From contig NZ_LR027598.1 in assembly GCF_900605495.1 (NCBI RefSeq), positions 40,302 through 104,301 on the forward strand: DNA of 64,000 bases, read 5' to 3'. The notes below the pieces were generated by a model, which had not been told where the DNA came from, did not search any database, and saw only the letters and a program-made list of their open reading frames with translations. The position numbers and the translations under genes are program-made. This DNA is from Bacilliculturomica massiliensis (GTDB lineage Bacteria > Bacillota > Clostridia > Peptostreptococcales > Anaerovoracaceae). Shown here piece after piece: positions 35,638 through 44,437 of the stretch (position 1 is its first letter; every line of letters starts with the position of its first letter).

Positions 35638-36531
35638 ATGTTAACAGATAAACAGATATTGGACGGACTGATCGACCTGCACATTCACGCCGGTCCGTCG
35701 GTCATGCCCAGAGAAGTGGACGCGGCGGAAATGCTGCGGGAGGCGGAGGAGGCCGGATACCGGGCCTTCGTAGTGAAGGATCACTTCGCCCCTACCGTCA
35801 TGACGGCGGACGTTCTGCAGAAGCACATGGCCACGGGAAAGACGCAGGTCTTCGGCGGCATCGCGCTGAACAACTCTGTGGGAGGGCTGAACGTAAAAGC
35901 TCTGGACGCGGCCTACGCCATGGGGGCGAAGATCTTCTGGATGCCTACCGTGTCCACGGACAATCACATCAAGGCGCACACGGGCACAGGTGTAAAATTC
36001 CCCAGCTCCAAGGGTATGACTGTAAAAGAAAGAGCCATGACTTACATAGACGCCGACGGACAGCTGGCGCCGGAGGCTCTGGAAGTGCTGGAATACGCGG
36101 CGAAGAAAGAAGATCTGATCATGGGAACGGGTCACGGCAGTCTGGCCGAGGTGGACGCCGCCATCTGCAAGGCAGCTGAACTGGGTGTGACGCGCATCCT
36201 GGTCAACCACCCCTTCTACATGATCGGCGCCGATCTGACGCACATGAAAAAATGGGCGGAGCTGGGCGCTTACATCGAGCTGAACGCCACGGTCTTTGTA
36301 CCGGAATCCAAGTTCTGCTCCACGCCGATGAGCGTGGCGAAGGAGATCCTGGAGAACATTCCGAAGGAACGCGTGGTCATCGACAGCGATTACGGACAGA
36401 ACGGAAACGGCAGCGTGTCAGGTGGACTGCTGCGCTTCATCCGCATGCTGATCGACGAATGCGGATTGAGCGACGGAGACGTGGAGCTGATGGCAAAGAG
36501 AAATCCGGCGAAGCTGCTGGGACTGGAATAG
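35638..36531 (+). CDS. DUF6282 amidohydrolase-like protein
   Basis: A 297-residue TIM-barrel protein. The N-terminal metal motif is GLIDLHIHAGPSVMPREVD (HxH at about 15-17). It also has VVKDHFAPT, GTGHGSLAEVD, LVNHPFYM and the final Asp motif VIDSDYGQNGNG. The layout matches amidohydrolase-like families of unknown function (DUF6282). It should be a cytoplasmic metal-dependent hydrolase, perhaps a lactonase or ring opener. It sits between a DHOD-like enzyme and a cupin. AAGG eight bases upstream supports the start. Confidence 0.8.
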   Translation: MLTDKQILDGLIDLHIHAGPSVMPREVDAAEMLREAEEAGYRAFVVKDHFAPTVMTADVLQKHMATGKTQVFGGIALNNSVGGLNVKALDAAYAMGAKIFWMPTVSTDNHIKAHTGTGVKFPSSKGMTVKERAMTYIDADGQLAPEALEVLEYAAKKEDLIMGTGHGSLAEVDAAICKAAELGVTRILVNHPFYMIGADLTHMKKWAELGAYIELNATVFVPESKFCSTPMSVAKEILENIPKERVVIDSDYGQNGNGSVSGGLLRFIRMLIDECGLSDGDVELMAKRNPAKLLGLE

Positions 36532-36548
36532 CAAGAAAGGAGTTCGTC

Positions 36549-36887
36549 ATGATCGAAGTAAACCAGAACAACTTTAACGATATCGAGTGGGAGGACGTCA
36601 GAGAGGGCGTCAGAAGAAAGATCTACACCGGAGAGGGCGCTACCATGGGCCTCAACGAGCTGCAGCCGGGACACGAACCCAAGCCCCACGCCCACCCATA
36701 CGAGCAGATCGTCTACATCCTGCAGGGAGAAGGAGATTTCAACGTTGACGGGGAGGTGTATCACCTGACCCCGGGGGGCCTGCTGGTCATCCCGAAGGAT
36801 GTGACTCACTTCATCACTGTTACCGGCACTGAGCCTGTGCTGAATCTGGACATTTTCACACCGAAGAGACTGGACTATATCCGGTAG
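36549..36887 (+). CDS. Cupin-domain protein
   Basis: A 112-residue single-domain cupin. Metal ligands are visible as HAHPYEQ (about 42-48) and DVTHFI (His at about 85). Small cupins are isomerases, dioxygenases or ligand binders. In this anaerobic catabolic operon an isomerase or tautomerase is most plausible. AAAGGAG precedes the start. A longer overlapping reading frame starting at 36252 is in a different phase of the upstream gene and not its true beginning. Confidence 0.85.
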   Translation: MIEVNQNNFNDIEWEDVREGVRRKIYTGEGATMGLNELQPGHEPKPHAHPYEQIVYILQGEGDFNVDGEVYHLTPGGLLVIPKDVTHFITVTGTEPVLNLDIFTPKRLDYIR

Positions 36888-36922
36888 CAGGAATGTGACT
36901 GGAGTTTCGGAGGAGGAAACGC

Positions 36923-37696
36923 ATGAAGATAAAAGAACGGCTGAAAAACAAGGAGACCGTGTACGGGACCTTTGTAAAGCTGAACTGCCCTCAGATCGTG
37001 GAGATGCTGTCCTTTGCGGGACTGGATTTCATCATCATCGACATGGAGCATTCCACCATCAGTCACGAGGCTGCGGAAAACCTCATGCGGGCGGCGGGGG
37101 ATATGGACGTTATCGTCCGCGTCCCGGCGGCTGCGGAGGAACACGTGCTGCACGCCCTGGACGCAGGAGCGTCGGGCGTTCAGGTACCGGGCCTTCAGCG
37201 GGCTTCAGAGGCGGAGCAGGTGGTCGGCTGGGGGAAGTATTTTCCCATGGGCGGACGGGGTCTGTCCTTTGCCCAGCGGTCCGCGCGCTACGGTTTTGTG
37301 GATAAAGACCAGTATATAGAGGAAAAGAATGAAGAGAGCCTGTTCGTCTTTCACATCGAAAATAAAGAGATGGTGGAGGAAATCGACAGGCTGTGCGAAA
37401 ATCCGCAGGTGGACGTACTGTTTATCGGGCCCATGGACTTGAGTCAGTCCTACGGAACGCCGGGAAACGCCGGCAGCGAGCCCGTTCAAAAGGCCATACA
37501 GACCGTCATGGAAGCCGCGAAGCGCCATGACAAGGCAGTGGGCATTTTCGCTGCACAAATCGGGGATATAGAGAAGTACAAGAGACAGGGGATTCAGTAC
37601 ATTGCCGCCGCGTCCGACATCGGATTCTGCAAAGCGGGAGCGTCTGAATATATGAAGACGGCCAGCGCGCTGCAGGAAAGCGCGCCGGGTATTTAA
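36923..37696 (+). CDS. HpcH/HpaI-family aldolase
   Basis: A 257-residue class II pyruvate-type aldolase. It shows IIDMEHSTISHEAAEN (catalytic His), RVPAAAEEHVLHALDAGASGVQVP (Arg and metal region) and LFIGPMDLSQSYG (metal Asp). It cleaves 4-hydroxy-2-oxo acids or related sugar acids to pyruvate plus an aldehyde. With the DHOD-like enzyme, hydrolase and cupin it suggests breakdown of a carbon chain after ring or double-bond chemistry. The start has GGAGGAGG upstream. Confidence 0.9.
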   Translation: MKIKERLKNKETVYGTFVKLNCPQIVEMLSFAGLDFIIIDMEHSTISHEAAENLMRAAGDMDVIVRVPAAAEEHVLHALDAGASGVQVPGLQRASEAEQVVGWGKYFPMGGRGLSFAQRSARYGFVDKDQYIEEKNEESLFVFHIENKEMVEEIDRLCENPQVDVLFIGPMDLSQSYGTPGNAGSEPVQKAIQTVMEAAKRHDKAVGIFAAQIGDIEKYKRQGIQYIAAASDIGFCKAGASEYMKTASALQESAPGI

Positions 37697-37758
37697 AAAC
37701 ATAAAGGTATACAACACACAGTCATGGGTGAAGAGCCCATTCATGAGAGGTAATAGGC

Positions 37759-39177
37759 ATGGAAAACAATAAGACCCCTAAAAAGCCATCTCTGGCACAG
37801 TCTATCCTGATCCTGATCTGCGTAATTGGAGCTGTCGCCGCGGCGATCCGCACGGGCGTAGGCATACAGATGGCCCTGGCCCTGGGCGCGTGTATCGCCA
37901 TCGTGGGCGCGCTGGTTCTGGGAAACAAGTGGAATGATATTCAGAATAATATAATCAAAGTGGTCGGCGACTCTGCCGTCACCCTGCTGATCCTGATCAG
38001 CGTAGGTATGATGGTGGGCATCTGGATCATTGGAGGAACCGTTCCGTCCCTGCTGTATTTCGGACTGAAGCTCTGCTCGCCGGCCATCATCGTGCCGCTG
38101 ACCTTCCTCCTGTGCGCGGTGACCTCGCTGTTCACAGGGACGTCCTTCGGCGCCATCGCCACCATGGGTCTGGCCCTCTTCGGCGTGGGACTGGGCATGG
38201 GGATCTCCGCGCCGCTGATGGCGGGCGCCGTCTGCGCCGGTTCCTTCTTCGGCGATAAGATGTCTCCGCTCTCCGATACCACCAACGTGGCGGCGGTCAT
38301 GTCCGGCACAGACCTGTACGATCATATCGGATCCATGCTGCGGACCACCGTGCCCGCCGCGGTGGTAGCCACCGTTTTATACGCTGTTTTCGGTATGAGA
38401 GCGGCCTCCGCCAACGCGGACCTGAGTTCCGTGGAACTGATGAAGACCACCCTGGCGGAGAACTTCAACATCTCTGTCATCGCGCTGATCCCGGCGCTGG
38501 CGGTGCTGGTGGTATCGGCTCTGAAAGTGCCGGCGGTGCCCGCGCTGCTGGGATGTACCGTGGTCAGCGGAGCATTCGCCATGGTCCTGCAGGGAGTGGA
38601 CCTGCAGGCTACCCTGTCCGCTGCTATGAACGGCTTCGTGTCCGATACCGGCGTGGATCTGGTGGACAAGATCCTTTCCAGAGGCGGAATGGCCTCCATG
38701 TACGGAACTGTGGCGGTGATCATCCTCTCGGCCACCATGGGCGCAGCCCTTGAACAGAGCGGCATCATCAAGGCCATCGTGGATGACGGCCTGCTGAAGA
38801 TGGTGAAGAAACCCAGAGGTCTGATCCTCTCCACCATGGCGTACTGCTATACCCTGATGCTGATCTCCGGCCATCAGGTGATGCCCATCATCCTGGGCGG
38901 CCGTACTTTCCGTCCGGCCTACGACGAGATGGGGATCCAGTCCCGTGTACTCTCCAGAACGCTGGAGGACACTGCCACCATCGGCGCGCCCCTCGTTCCC
39001 TGGGGAACCTCGGCCATGTACATGATGGCGGTGCTGGGCATAGGGACCTCCTATATTCCCTACGCCTTCCTGAACTACATCGTTCCCCTGTTTGCTATCC
39101 TGTACGCATGCACGGGCCTGTTCATCTGGAAGACGGACGGCACCACAGTGAAAAATACCGCCGCCGCTGCGAAATAG
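37759..39177 (+). CDS. nhaC: NhaC-family Na+-coupled antiporter
   Basis: A 472-residue polytopic membrane protein. It has the family signature AGSFFGDKMSPLSDTTNVAAVMSG at about residues 158-181 and the terminal GAPLVPWGTSAMYMMAV. It is closest in pattern to the NhaC at 13141. It ends the aminotransferase-DHOD-aldolase operon and presumably imports the amino acid or organic acid used there, or exchanges substrate for product with Na+. A terminator follows. Confidence 0.9.
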   Translation: MENNKTPKKPSLAQSILILICVIGAVAAAIRTGVGIQMALALGACIAIVGALVLGNKWNDIQNNIIKVVGDSAVTLLILISVGMMVGIWIIGGTVPSLLYFGLKLCSPAIIVPLTFLLCAVTSLFTGTSFGAIATMGLALFGVGLGMGISAPLMAGAVCAGSFFGDKMSPLSDTTNVAAVMSGTDLYDHIGSMLRTTVPAAVVATVLYAVFGMRAASANADLSSVELMKTTLAENFNISVIALIPALAVLVVSALKVPAVPALLGCTVVSGAFAMVLQGVDLQATLSAAMNGFVSDTGVDLVDKILSRGGMASMYGTVAVIILSATMGAALEQSGIIKAIVDDGLLKMVKKPRGLILSTMAYCYTLMLISGHQVMPIILGGRTFRPAYDEMGIQSRVLSRTLEDTATIGAPLVPWGTSAMYMMAVLGIGTSYIPYAFLNYIVPLFAILYACTGLFIWKTDGTTVKNTAAAAK

Positions 39178-39307
39178 AGCGTGCTGCCAAACAGCGTGGA
39201 AAGAGCGGCGGCCCTGCTGTGGACAGGCGCTGGTCACCGCTGTCAAGGTGGTGGAAAACCTGGGCAATTGAAGAAAGAACGGGGCGGATCATATACCCCA
39301 TATACAC

Positions 39308-39345
39308 AAAAGAGGCTGCGGATTTTCCGCGGCCTCTTTGCGCTT
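39308..39345 (+). terminator. Terminator of the aminotransferase-NhaC operon
   Basis: AAAGAGGCTGCGG (39308-39320) pairs with CCGCGGCCTCTTT (39327-39339) with one G-T pair, 130 bp after the nhaC stop. Confidence 0.75.
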
Positions 39346-39678
39346 GCTCGGCAGGGACCTTGTTTTTAGAATGGCTGCCGGCTTTTTATCTGGATTCAAT
39401 GAGCATCTTCAATGCGGTTTGGGCATGACTGGCGATCCGTTATAAGCATTAGACATTTCGTTTCTCTGATCTTAGACTGTTAATAAGGGATCCGCCGGCT
39501 GGCGGGAAAGTCCTGTGCTCTGTTACCGGTTTTGTATGCACAGTCCGGCCGAACAGGCCGGGAAGGATGGAACATGAACGAGATCCGGCATATGGGGCGA
39601 CGGGGCCATATTATCAACTGAAGGTATCGCTTATAAATGTAAAAAACGCAGTAACAGGATGTTGAAAGGAGTACAAAG
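39346..39678 (+). other. Structured leader region of the SLH-flavodoxin gene
   Basis: No gene seen. Between 39490 and 39615 four short hairpins follow one another: CCGCC/GGCGG, CTGTGC/GCACAG, CCGGCC/GGCCGG and ATATGG/CCATAT. I cannot match this to a known riboswitch class, but the density is higher than in other spacers of this window. Confidence 0.4.
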
Positions 39679-40836
39679 ATGAGAAAAAAAGCATTTTTAT
39701 TTCTGATGACTGTGGCCCTGCTGTTGGCCGTGGCCATTCCGGCTATGGGGGCAGTGGAGGACACCGGCTTTGCCGACGTGGACGCGGGCGCGTGGTATGC
39801 GGACGCGGTAGAGTATTGCAGGGACAACAGTCTGATGAACGGCACTACGGATACTGCCTTTGAGCCGGAAGCCGCCATGACGCGCGCTATGCTGGCCACT
39901 GTCCTGTATCACGCAGCCGGCTCTCCCCAGGTCGCCGCCGCCAGTCCCTTTACGGACGTTGCGGAAGGAAGCTGGTATGCCGACGCGGCCGTCTGGGCGC
40001 AGCAGAACAACGTTATCAGCGGGTATGGCGGCGGGCTGTTCGGAACCGACGACCCGGTGACCCGAGAGCAGATCGCCACCATGCTCTGGAATTATGAAAA
40101 CAGTCCATCGGCTGAAAGGGGCAGCGATTTTGCCGACGAGGGCGCGATCTCCTCTTACGCATCCACAGCGGTGGACTGGGCGCGGGCCGAGGGCATCGTC
40201 AACGGCAAGGAAGGAAACCGCTTTGATCCTCAGGGCAATGCAACACGTGCAGAGGTAGCCGCCATGCTGTTGAACTACATGAGCAAGAATAATTCTGCAG
40301 CGCCCGCACCTGATCCGGAGTCCACTTCCGCCGCCGGCATTGGGACGAAGATCCTGGTCGCCTACTTTTCAGCCACAGGAAACACCAGGCCGTTAGCGGA
40401 ATATGTATCCGACGCGTTGGATGCAGAACTGTATGAGATTATCCCTGAGATTCCCTACACCGCCGCCGATCTGAACTACGGCGACTCGTCCTCCAGAGCC
40501 ACCGTCGAAATGAACGATCCATCCGCCCGTCCGGCGATCTCCGGTTCTGTGGAGAATATGGAGGAGTACGACGTCGTTTTCCTGGGCTATCCTATCTGGT
40601 GGGGGCAGGCTCCCAGGATCGTCGGCACTTTTCTGGAAAGCTATGATCTCAGCGGAAAGACTATCGTTCCGTTTTGTACCTCCGGAAGCAGCGGCATCGG
40701 CTCCAGCGCCATGGATCTGCACGATCTTGCCTCCGGGGCGGACTGGCTTTCCGGACAGCGTTTCAGCAGCGGCACCTCGCGTTCCGCAATGGTGAACTGG
40801 ATCAACGGTCTGGACCTGGGCGTTACCGCGGAGTAG
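39679..40836 (+). CDS. Secreted SLH-anchored flavodoxin
   Basis: A 385-residue fusion. A signal peptide (about 1-23, ends near AMGA) is followed by three SLH modules (about 27-205). Their conserved positions appear as FADVDAGAWYADAVEY, FTDVAEGSWYADAAVW and a third ending in ATRAEVAAMLLNY. A flavodoxin domain follows (about 217-382) with the FMN loop YFSATGNTRPLAEYV and PIWWGQAP. The flavin domain would therefore lie outside the membrane, on the cell wall. It resembles the cytoplasmic flavodoxin at 43944 across its whole length. An extracellular electron-carrier role is inferred. Confidence 0.85.
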   Translation: MRKKAFLFLMTVALLLAVAIPAMGAVEDTGFADVDAGAWYADAVEYCRDNSLMNGTTDTAFEPEAAMTRAMLATVLYHAAGSPQVAAASPFTDVAEGSWYADAAVWAQQNNVISGYGGGLFGTDDPVTREQIATMLWNYENSPSAERGSDFADEGAISSYASTAVDWARAEGIVNGKEGNRFDPQGNATRAEVAAMLLNYMSKNNSAAPAPDPESTSAAGIGTKILVAYFSATGNTRPLAEYVSDALDAELYEIIPEIPYTAADLNYGDSSSRATVEMNDPSARPAISGSVENMEEYDVVFLGYPIWWGQAPRIVGTFLESYDLSGKTIVPFCTSGSSGIGSSAMDLHDLASGADWLSGQRFSSGTSRSAMVNWINGLDLGVTAE

Positions 40837-40895
40837 AGTTTGACCGGTTTTCCGGCTAAGGACAAGGGCTTATCATATTAAATGGAGGAAATATC

Positions 40896-41993
40896 ATGAA
40901 ATATCGAAATCTCCCACGGGGGGCGGAACAGATCAGCATTATCGGACTGGGTACCAGCTCCATCGGTATGGCCGGCGAAGGCGAGATCGAGGAAACCGTC
41001 GCTTATGCTTTGGAAAAGGGCGTCAATTTCTTTGATATGGCGTCCGCCGAGGCAAAGCCCTTCGCGGCCTACGGCCGCGCCCTGGCCGGGAGTCGTGAGA
41101 AAGCATTTTTTCAAATACACTTCGGTGCGGATTACACGTCGGGCAAGTACGGCTGGACGGTGGATCTGGACGCCGTCAAACGATCTGTTCACTGGCAGCT
41201 CAACATGCTGAAGACCGATTATATCGATTTCGGATTCATCCACTGTGTCGACGAGCTGTGCGATCTGGAAAAGATCAAGTCCGGAGGCGTTCTTGCATAC
41301 GTACAGGAACTTAAAGCCCAGGGCGTGGTGCGGCATATCGGTCTGTCCTCTCATACCCCTGAACTGGTCAACAGGGTGTTGGACGAGACGCCCGTCGACA
41401 TGGTGATGTTCAGCATCAATCCCGGTTACGATTACAGGCACGGCGATTACGCCATCGGCAGCGCAGACGAGCGCATGGATCTATACCGCCGATGCGAGGC
41501 GGAAGGCGTGGGCATCTCCGTGATGAAAGCTTTCAGCGGAGGCCAGCTGCTGGATGCCGGGACCTCGCCCTTTGGGCAGGCGCTCACGGAATATCAGTGC
41601 ATACAGTATGCTCTGGATAAGCCCGGGGTACTGAGCGTTCTCCCCGGGATCCGGAACAAGGCGGATCTGCAGCGTATTTTAGGATTTCTGGATGCCGCGC
41701 CGGAAGAAAAGGACTATTCTGTTCTGGGTACTTTCACGCCCGGGGACGCGGTGGGGAAATGCGTTTACTGCAATCACTGCCAGCCCTGTCCGGCCGGACT
41801 GGATATCGGACTGATCAACAAATATTACGATCTTGCAATGGCAGGGGATGAACTGGCAAAAGAGCATTACAACAAACTGGAAGTGAAGGCCGGGGCCTGT
41901 CTGGACTGCGGGCACTGTAATGTGCGCTGTCCGTTTCATGTGGATCAGTCGAAAAGAATGAAGGGGGAGATCCTCTCATATTTTCAGCAATGA
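40896..41993 (+). CDS. Aldo/keto reductase with C-terminal 4Fe-4S domain
   Basis: A 365-residue protein. An AKR barrel (about 1-265; FFDMASAE, YIDFGFIHCVDE, GVVRHIGLSSHTPE) precedes a ferredoxin-like tail with CVYCNHCQPCP and CLDCGHCNVRCP. Fused AKR-ferredoxin proteins are common in anaerobes, and the iron-sulfur part probably replaces or supplements NADPH. It lies 59 bp after the SLH-flavodoxin gene, with GGAGG at its start, and may share electrons with it. The substrate is unknown. Confidence 0.9.
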   Translation: MKYRNLPRGAEQISIIGLGTSSIGMAGEGEIEETVAYALEKGVNFFDMASAEAKPFAAYGRALAGSREKAFFQIHFGADYTSGKYGWTVDLDAVKRSVHWQLNMLKTDYIDFGFIHCVDELCDLEKIKSGGVLAYVQELKAQGVVRHIGLSSHTPELVNRVLDETPVDMVMFSINPGYDYRHGDYAIGSADERMDLYRRCEAEGVGISVMKAFSGGQLLDAGTSPFGQALTEYQCIQYALDKPGVLSVLPGIRNKADLQRILGFLDAAPEEKDYSVLGTFTPGDAVGKCVYCNHCQPCPAGLDIGLINKYYDLAMAGDELAKEHYNKLEVKAGACLDCGHCNVRCPFHVDQSKRMKGEILSYFQQ

Positions 41994-42169
41994 GCCGCTG
42001 ACATTGAGAACCGGATCGGGCTGCGCGCCGGTCAGTTCCTGATGCATCTCTGATCATCAGTCTGACGAAGCTGCTGAACGGCAGGAGCGGCGGGTGCTGC
42101 AAAGCATGTGATGGTGAACGGAGAAAACCAAATGATATAGAGATACGGCATGACTGACTGCGAGATATG

Positions 42170-42199
42170 TTGGACCGGTGCGCCCCGCAGTGCTATACT
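42170..42199 (+). promoter_or_regulatory. Sigma-A promoter of the LysR gene
   Basis: TTGGAC (42170-42175), 18-bp spacer, TATACT (42194-42199), 23 bp before the start codon, giving a very short leader. Confidence 0.6.
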
Positions 42200-42222
42200 C
42201 GTGGTAGAAAGGGGGCGTGCTT

Positions 42223-43113
42223 ATGGAACTTCGCGTTTTGAATTATTTTTTGATGGTTGCCCGGGAGGAGAATATCACAAAAGCGGCTCAGCTGCTGCAC
42301 GTAACGCAGCCGACGCTCTCACGCCAGCTCATGCAGCTGGAAGAGGAACTGGGCGTGAAGCTGTTCCAGCGGAGCAGCCACTGCATTATTCTCACAGAAG
42401 AGGGCATGCTCTTAAAACGCCGCGCGCAGGAGCTGCTCACACTGGCGGAAAAGACAAAGCAGGATCTCATGCAGAAGGATACGCAGCTGTCCGGAGAGAT
42501 CGCCATCGGCTGCGGCGAGCTGCAGAGCGTGGATTGGCTCTCTAAGCTTCTGGCTCGATTTCAAGGGGAGAATCCGCTGGTTCACGTTAGTCTATACAGC
42601 GGGAATGCGGACAGCATCAAGGATCGCATCGAAAACGGGCTTCTGGATATGGGACTTGTCCCCGAACCGGTGGATATCACCAAATACTCCTTTGTGCACG
42701 CGCCGCAAAAGGAGATCTGGGGAGTTCTGGTCCACAAAGATTCCCCGCTGGCCGGAAAGCGGACGGTCGGTCCGGCCGATCTGGCCGGTCAGTCCCTGAT
42801 GTTTTCGAATCGCGATCTGGTCCGGGATCTCATCGCCAACTGGTTTGGCGATGATTTTGACGATCTGCATGTTGCGGCCCGGTATAATCTGCTGTACAAC
42901 GCGGCGATCATGGTGCGCAATAAAATCGGCGCGGCGATCTGTCTCAAACTGGATTGCAGCTACGACGACACCTGTTTTGTTCCCTTTTCGCCCCCTCTTG
43001 AGAGCGGTTCCGTGTTGATATGGAAAAAAGATCAGTTTGCCTCGCCGGCGGTAACAGAATTTCTGGCTCTGGCAAAAGAATGCATAAAAAGCATTTCTCA
43101 AGATTCTGTATAA
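42223..43113 (+). CDS. LysR-family transcriptional regulator
   Basis: A 296-residue LysR regulator. The N-terminal winged helix (about 1-60) has ENITKAAQLLHVTQPTLSRQ and LFQRSSHCIILTEEG; the two-lobed effector domain spans about 90-290. I chose the ATG at 42223; an in-frame GTG six bases earlier overlaps the Shine-Dalgarno. It lies between the flavodoxin/AKR pair and the MerR-led operon and probably controls one or both. Confidence 0.93.
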   Translation: MELRVLNYFLMVAREENITKAAQLLHVTQPTLSRQLMQLEEELGVKLFQRSSHCIILTEEGMLLKRRAQELLTLAEKTKQDLMQKDTQLSGEIAIGCGELQSVDWLSKLLARFQGENPLVHVSLYSGNADSIKDRIENGLLDMGLVPEPVDITKYSFVHAPQKEIWGVLVHKDSPLAGKRTVGPADLAGQSLMFSNRDLVRDLIANWFGDDFDDLHVAARYNLLYNAAIMVRNKIGAAICLKLDCSYDDTCFVPFSPPLESGSVLIWKKDQFASPAVTEFLALAKECIKSISQDSV

Positions 43114-43210
43114 GTTTTGGACATATCATTGGCGATCTTTTATGATGAAGGCGTATCGGAGAGGAAGCGCCCTTATTTTACACTGTATTTGGAGAGGAGC
43201 AAACGCCGGC

Positions 43211-43558
43211 ATGACGAAGACGGAAGCAAGCGCGCTTTACAACATTCCTGTGGAGGTGCTGGACGAATATGAGCGCTGGGGCCTGTGCGGCGAGGTAAAA
43301 AAAGTCATGGGCGCCTGGCAGTATGACCACATGGATATCGAGCGGCTAGGCATGATCATGACCCTGCACGACATAGGTTTTGGCAACGAGGATATTGAAG
43401 AGTATATGCGCCTGATGTCAGCAGGCGATTCCACCGAAAAGGAGCGGCTGCGGATCCTGAATGAAAAGCGCAGCCACACGCTGAGCGAGATCCATTTTCG
43501 GGAGAAGCAGCTTGAACGGCTGGATTATCTCCGATTCAAAATGGGCAGAGATAAGTAA
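43211..43558 (+). CDS. MerR-family regulator-like small protein
   Basis: A 115-residue protein. The N-terminal helix-turn-helix of MerR type is MTKTEASALYNIPVEVLDEYERWGL, followed by YDHMDIERLGMIMTLHDIGFGNEDIEEYM and a helical C-terminus for dimerisation. There is no cysteine metal site. The ATG at 43211 follows GGAGAGGAG at about 11 bases; the upstream ATG at 43142 has no site. It leads a four-gene run with an AhpD-like protein, a flavodoxin and a cupin. Confidence 0.82.
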   Translation: MTKTEASALYNIPVEVLDEYERWGLCGEVKKVMGAWQYDHMDIERLGMIMTLHDIGFGNEDIEEYMRLMSAGDSTEKERLRILNEKRSHTLSEIHFREKQLERLDYLRFKMGRDK

Positions 43559-43604
43559 AAGTTATGGGCCGGCTGACGACCGGACAAGGGAGAGGAAGAT
43601 CATC

Positions 43605-43931
43605 ATGGAAAAACAGACCGCGGGACATGACGAACTCGGAGAATTTGCCCCGAAATTTGCGGAGCTGAACGACGACGTACTGTTCGGAGAGGTATGGGCG
43701 CGGGAGGATAAACTTTCTGCCCGTGACCGCTGCATTGTGACCGTGACCGCGCTGATGTCAAAGGGAATTTTGGACAGCTCCCTGCAATACCACATCGGCA
43801 ACGCGAAAAAACACGGAGTCACTTCCGAAGAAATGGCGGAGATCCTGACACATGGAGCCTTTTACGCAGGCTGGCCCAACGCCTGGGCGGCCTTCCGGAT
43901 GGCGAAAGAAGTATACGGCGAGAAAGAATAA
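43605..43931 (+). CDS. Carboxymuconolactone decarboxylase (AhpD-like) family protein
   Basis: A 108-residue all-helical protein of the CMD family. It matches the stretch AREDKLSARDRCIVTVTALMSKGILDSSLQYHIGNAKKHGVTSEEMAEILTH in pattern. The single Cys of RDRC and the lack of a CxxC pair argue against alkyl-hydroperoxidase activity. GGGAGAGG precedes the start. It lies 12 bp before the flavodoxin gene. The reaction is unknown; these proteins often travel with aldo/keto reductases and cupins. Confidence 0.87.
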   Translation: MEKQTAGHDELGEFAPKFAELNDDVLFGEVWAREDKLSARDRCIVTVTALMSKGILDSSLQYHIGNAKKHGVTSEEMAEILTHGAFYAGWPNAWAAFRMAKEVYGEKE

Positions 43932-43943
43932 GGAGGAAAGATC

Positions 43944-44426
43944 ATGAGCGATAAAAAGATTTTGGCAGCGTACTTTTCCTGCAGCGGCGTGACGGCAAAG
44001 GCCGCGCGCACGCTGGCGGAGGCGGTAAACGCGGATCTGTATGAAATCAAGCCGGAGGTCCCTTATACTCCGGCGGATCTGAACTGGAACGATCCCAAAA
44101 GCCGCAGCAGCGTTGAGATGAAGGATCCAGGATCCCGCCCGGCCATTGCGGGCAGGGTAGAGGATATGGAGCAGTACGGCGCTGTCTTTGTGGGATTTCC
44201 CATCTGGTGGTATGTAGCGCCCACTATTATCAATACCTTTCTGGAAAGCTATGATCTTTCGGGCAAAATCGTCATCCCCTTCGCCACCTCAGGCGGCAGC
44301 GGGCTGGGCAAGTCGGAGGAGAGACTGCGGGCGTCCTGCGCCGCCGATTTCCGTCCCGGCAGGCTGCTGAACGGCGATCTGTCGAAAGAGGATCTTGCAG
44401 CCTGGGCGGAGAAGCTGGGTCTGTAG
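43944..44426 (+). CDS. Flavodoxin
   Basis: A 160-residue flavodoxin without a signal peptide. The FMN phosphate loop region is [17 protein letters not shown], with [23 protein letters not shown] and [14 protein letters not shown] following. It is a close paralogue of the flavin domain of the SLH protein at 39679, sharing phrases such as SYDLSGK and LYEI.PE.PYT.ADLN. It carries electrons in the cytoplasm, probably for the local reductases. Confidence 0.92.
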   Translation: MSDKKILAAYFSCSGVTAKAARTLAEAVNADLYEIKPEVPYTPADLNWNDPKSRSSVEMKDPGSRPAIAGRVEDMEQYGAVFVGFPIWWYVAPTIINTFLESYDLSGKIVIPFATSGGSGLGKSEERLRASCAADFRPGRLLNGDLSKEDLAAWAEKLGL

Positions 44427-44437
44427 GAGGAAACGTA

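Noticed and set aside
39480..39620. Known riboswitch class (cyclic-di-GMP, fluoride, cobalamin)
   Set aside because: The hairpins do not carry the conserved cores of these classes as I know them. Left as an unclassified structured region.
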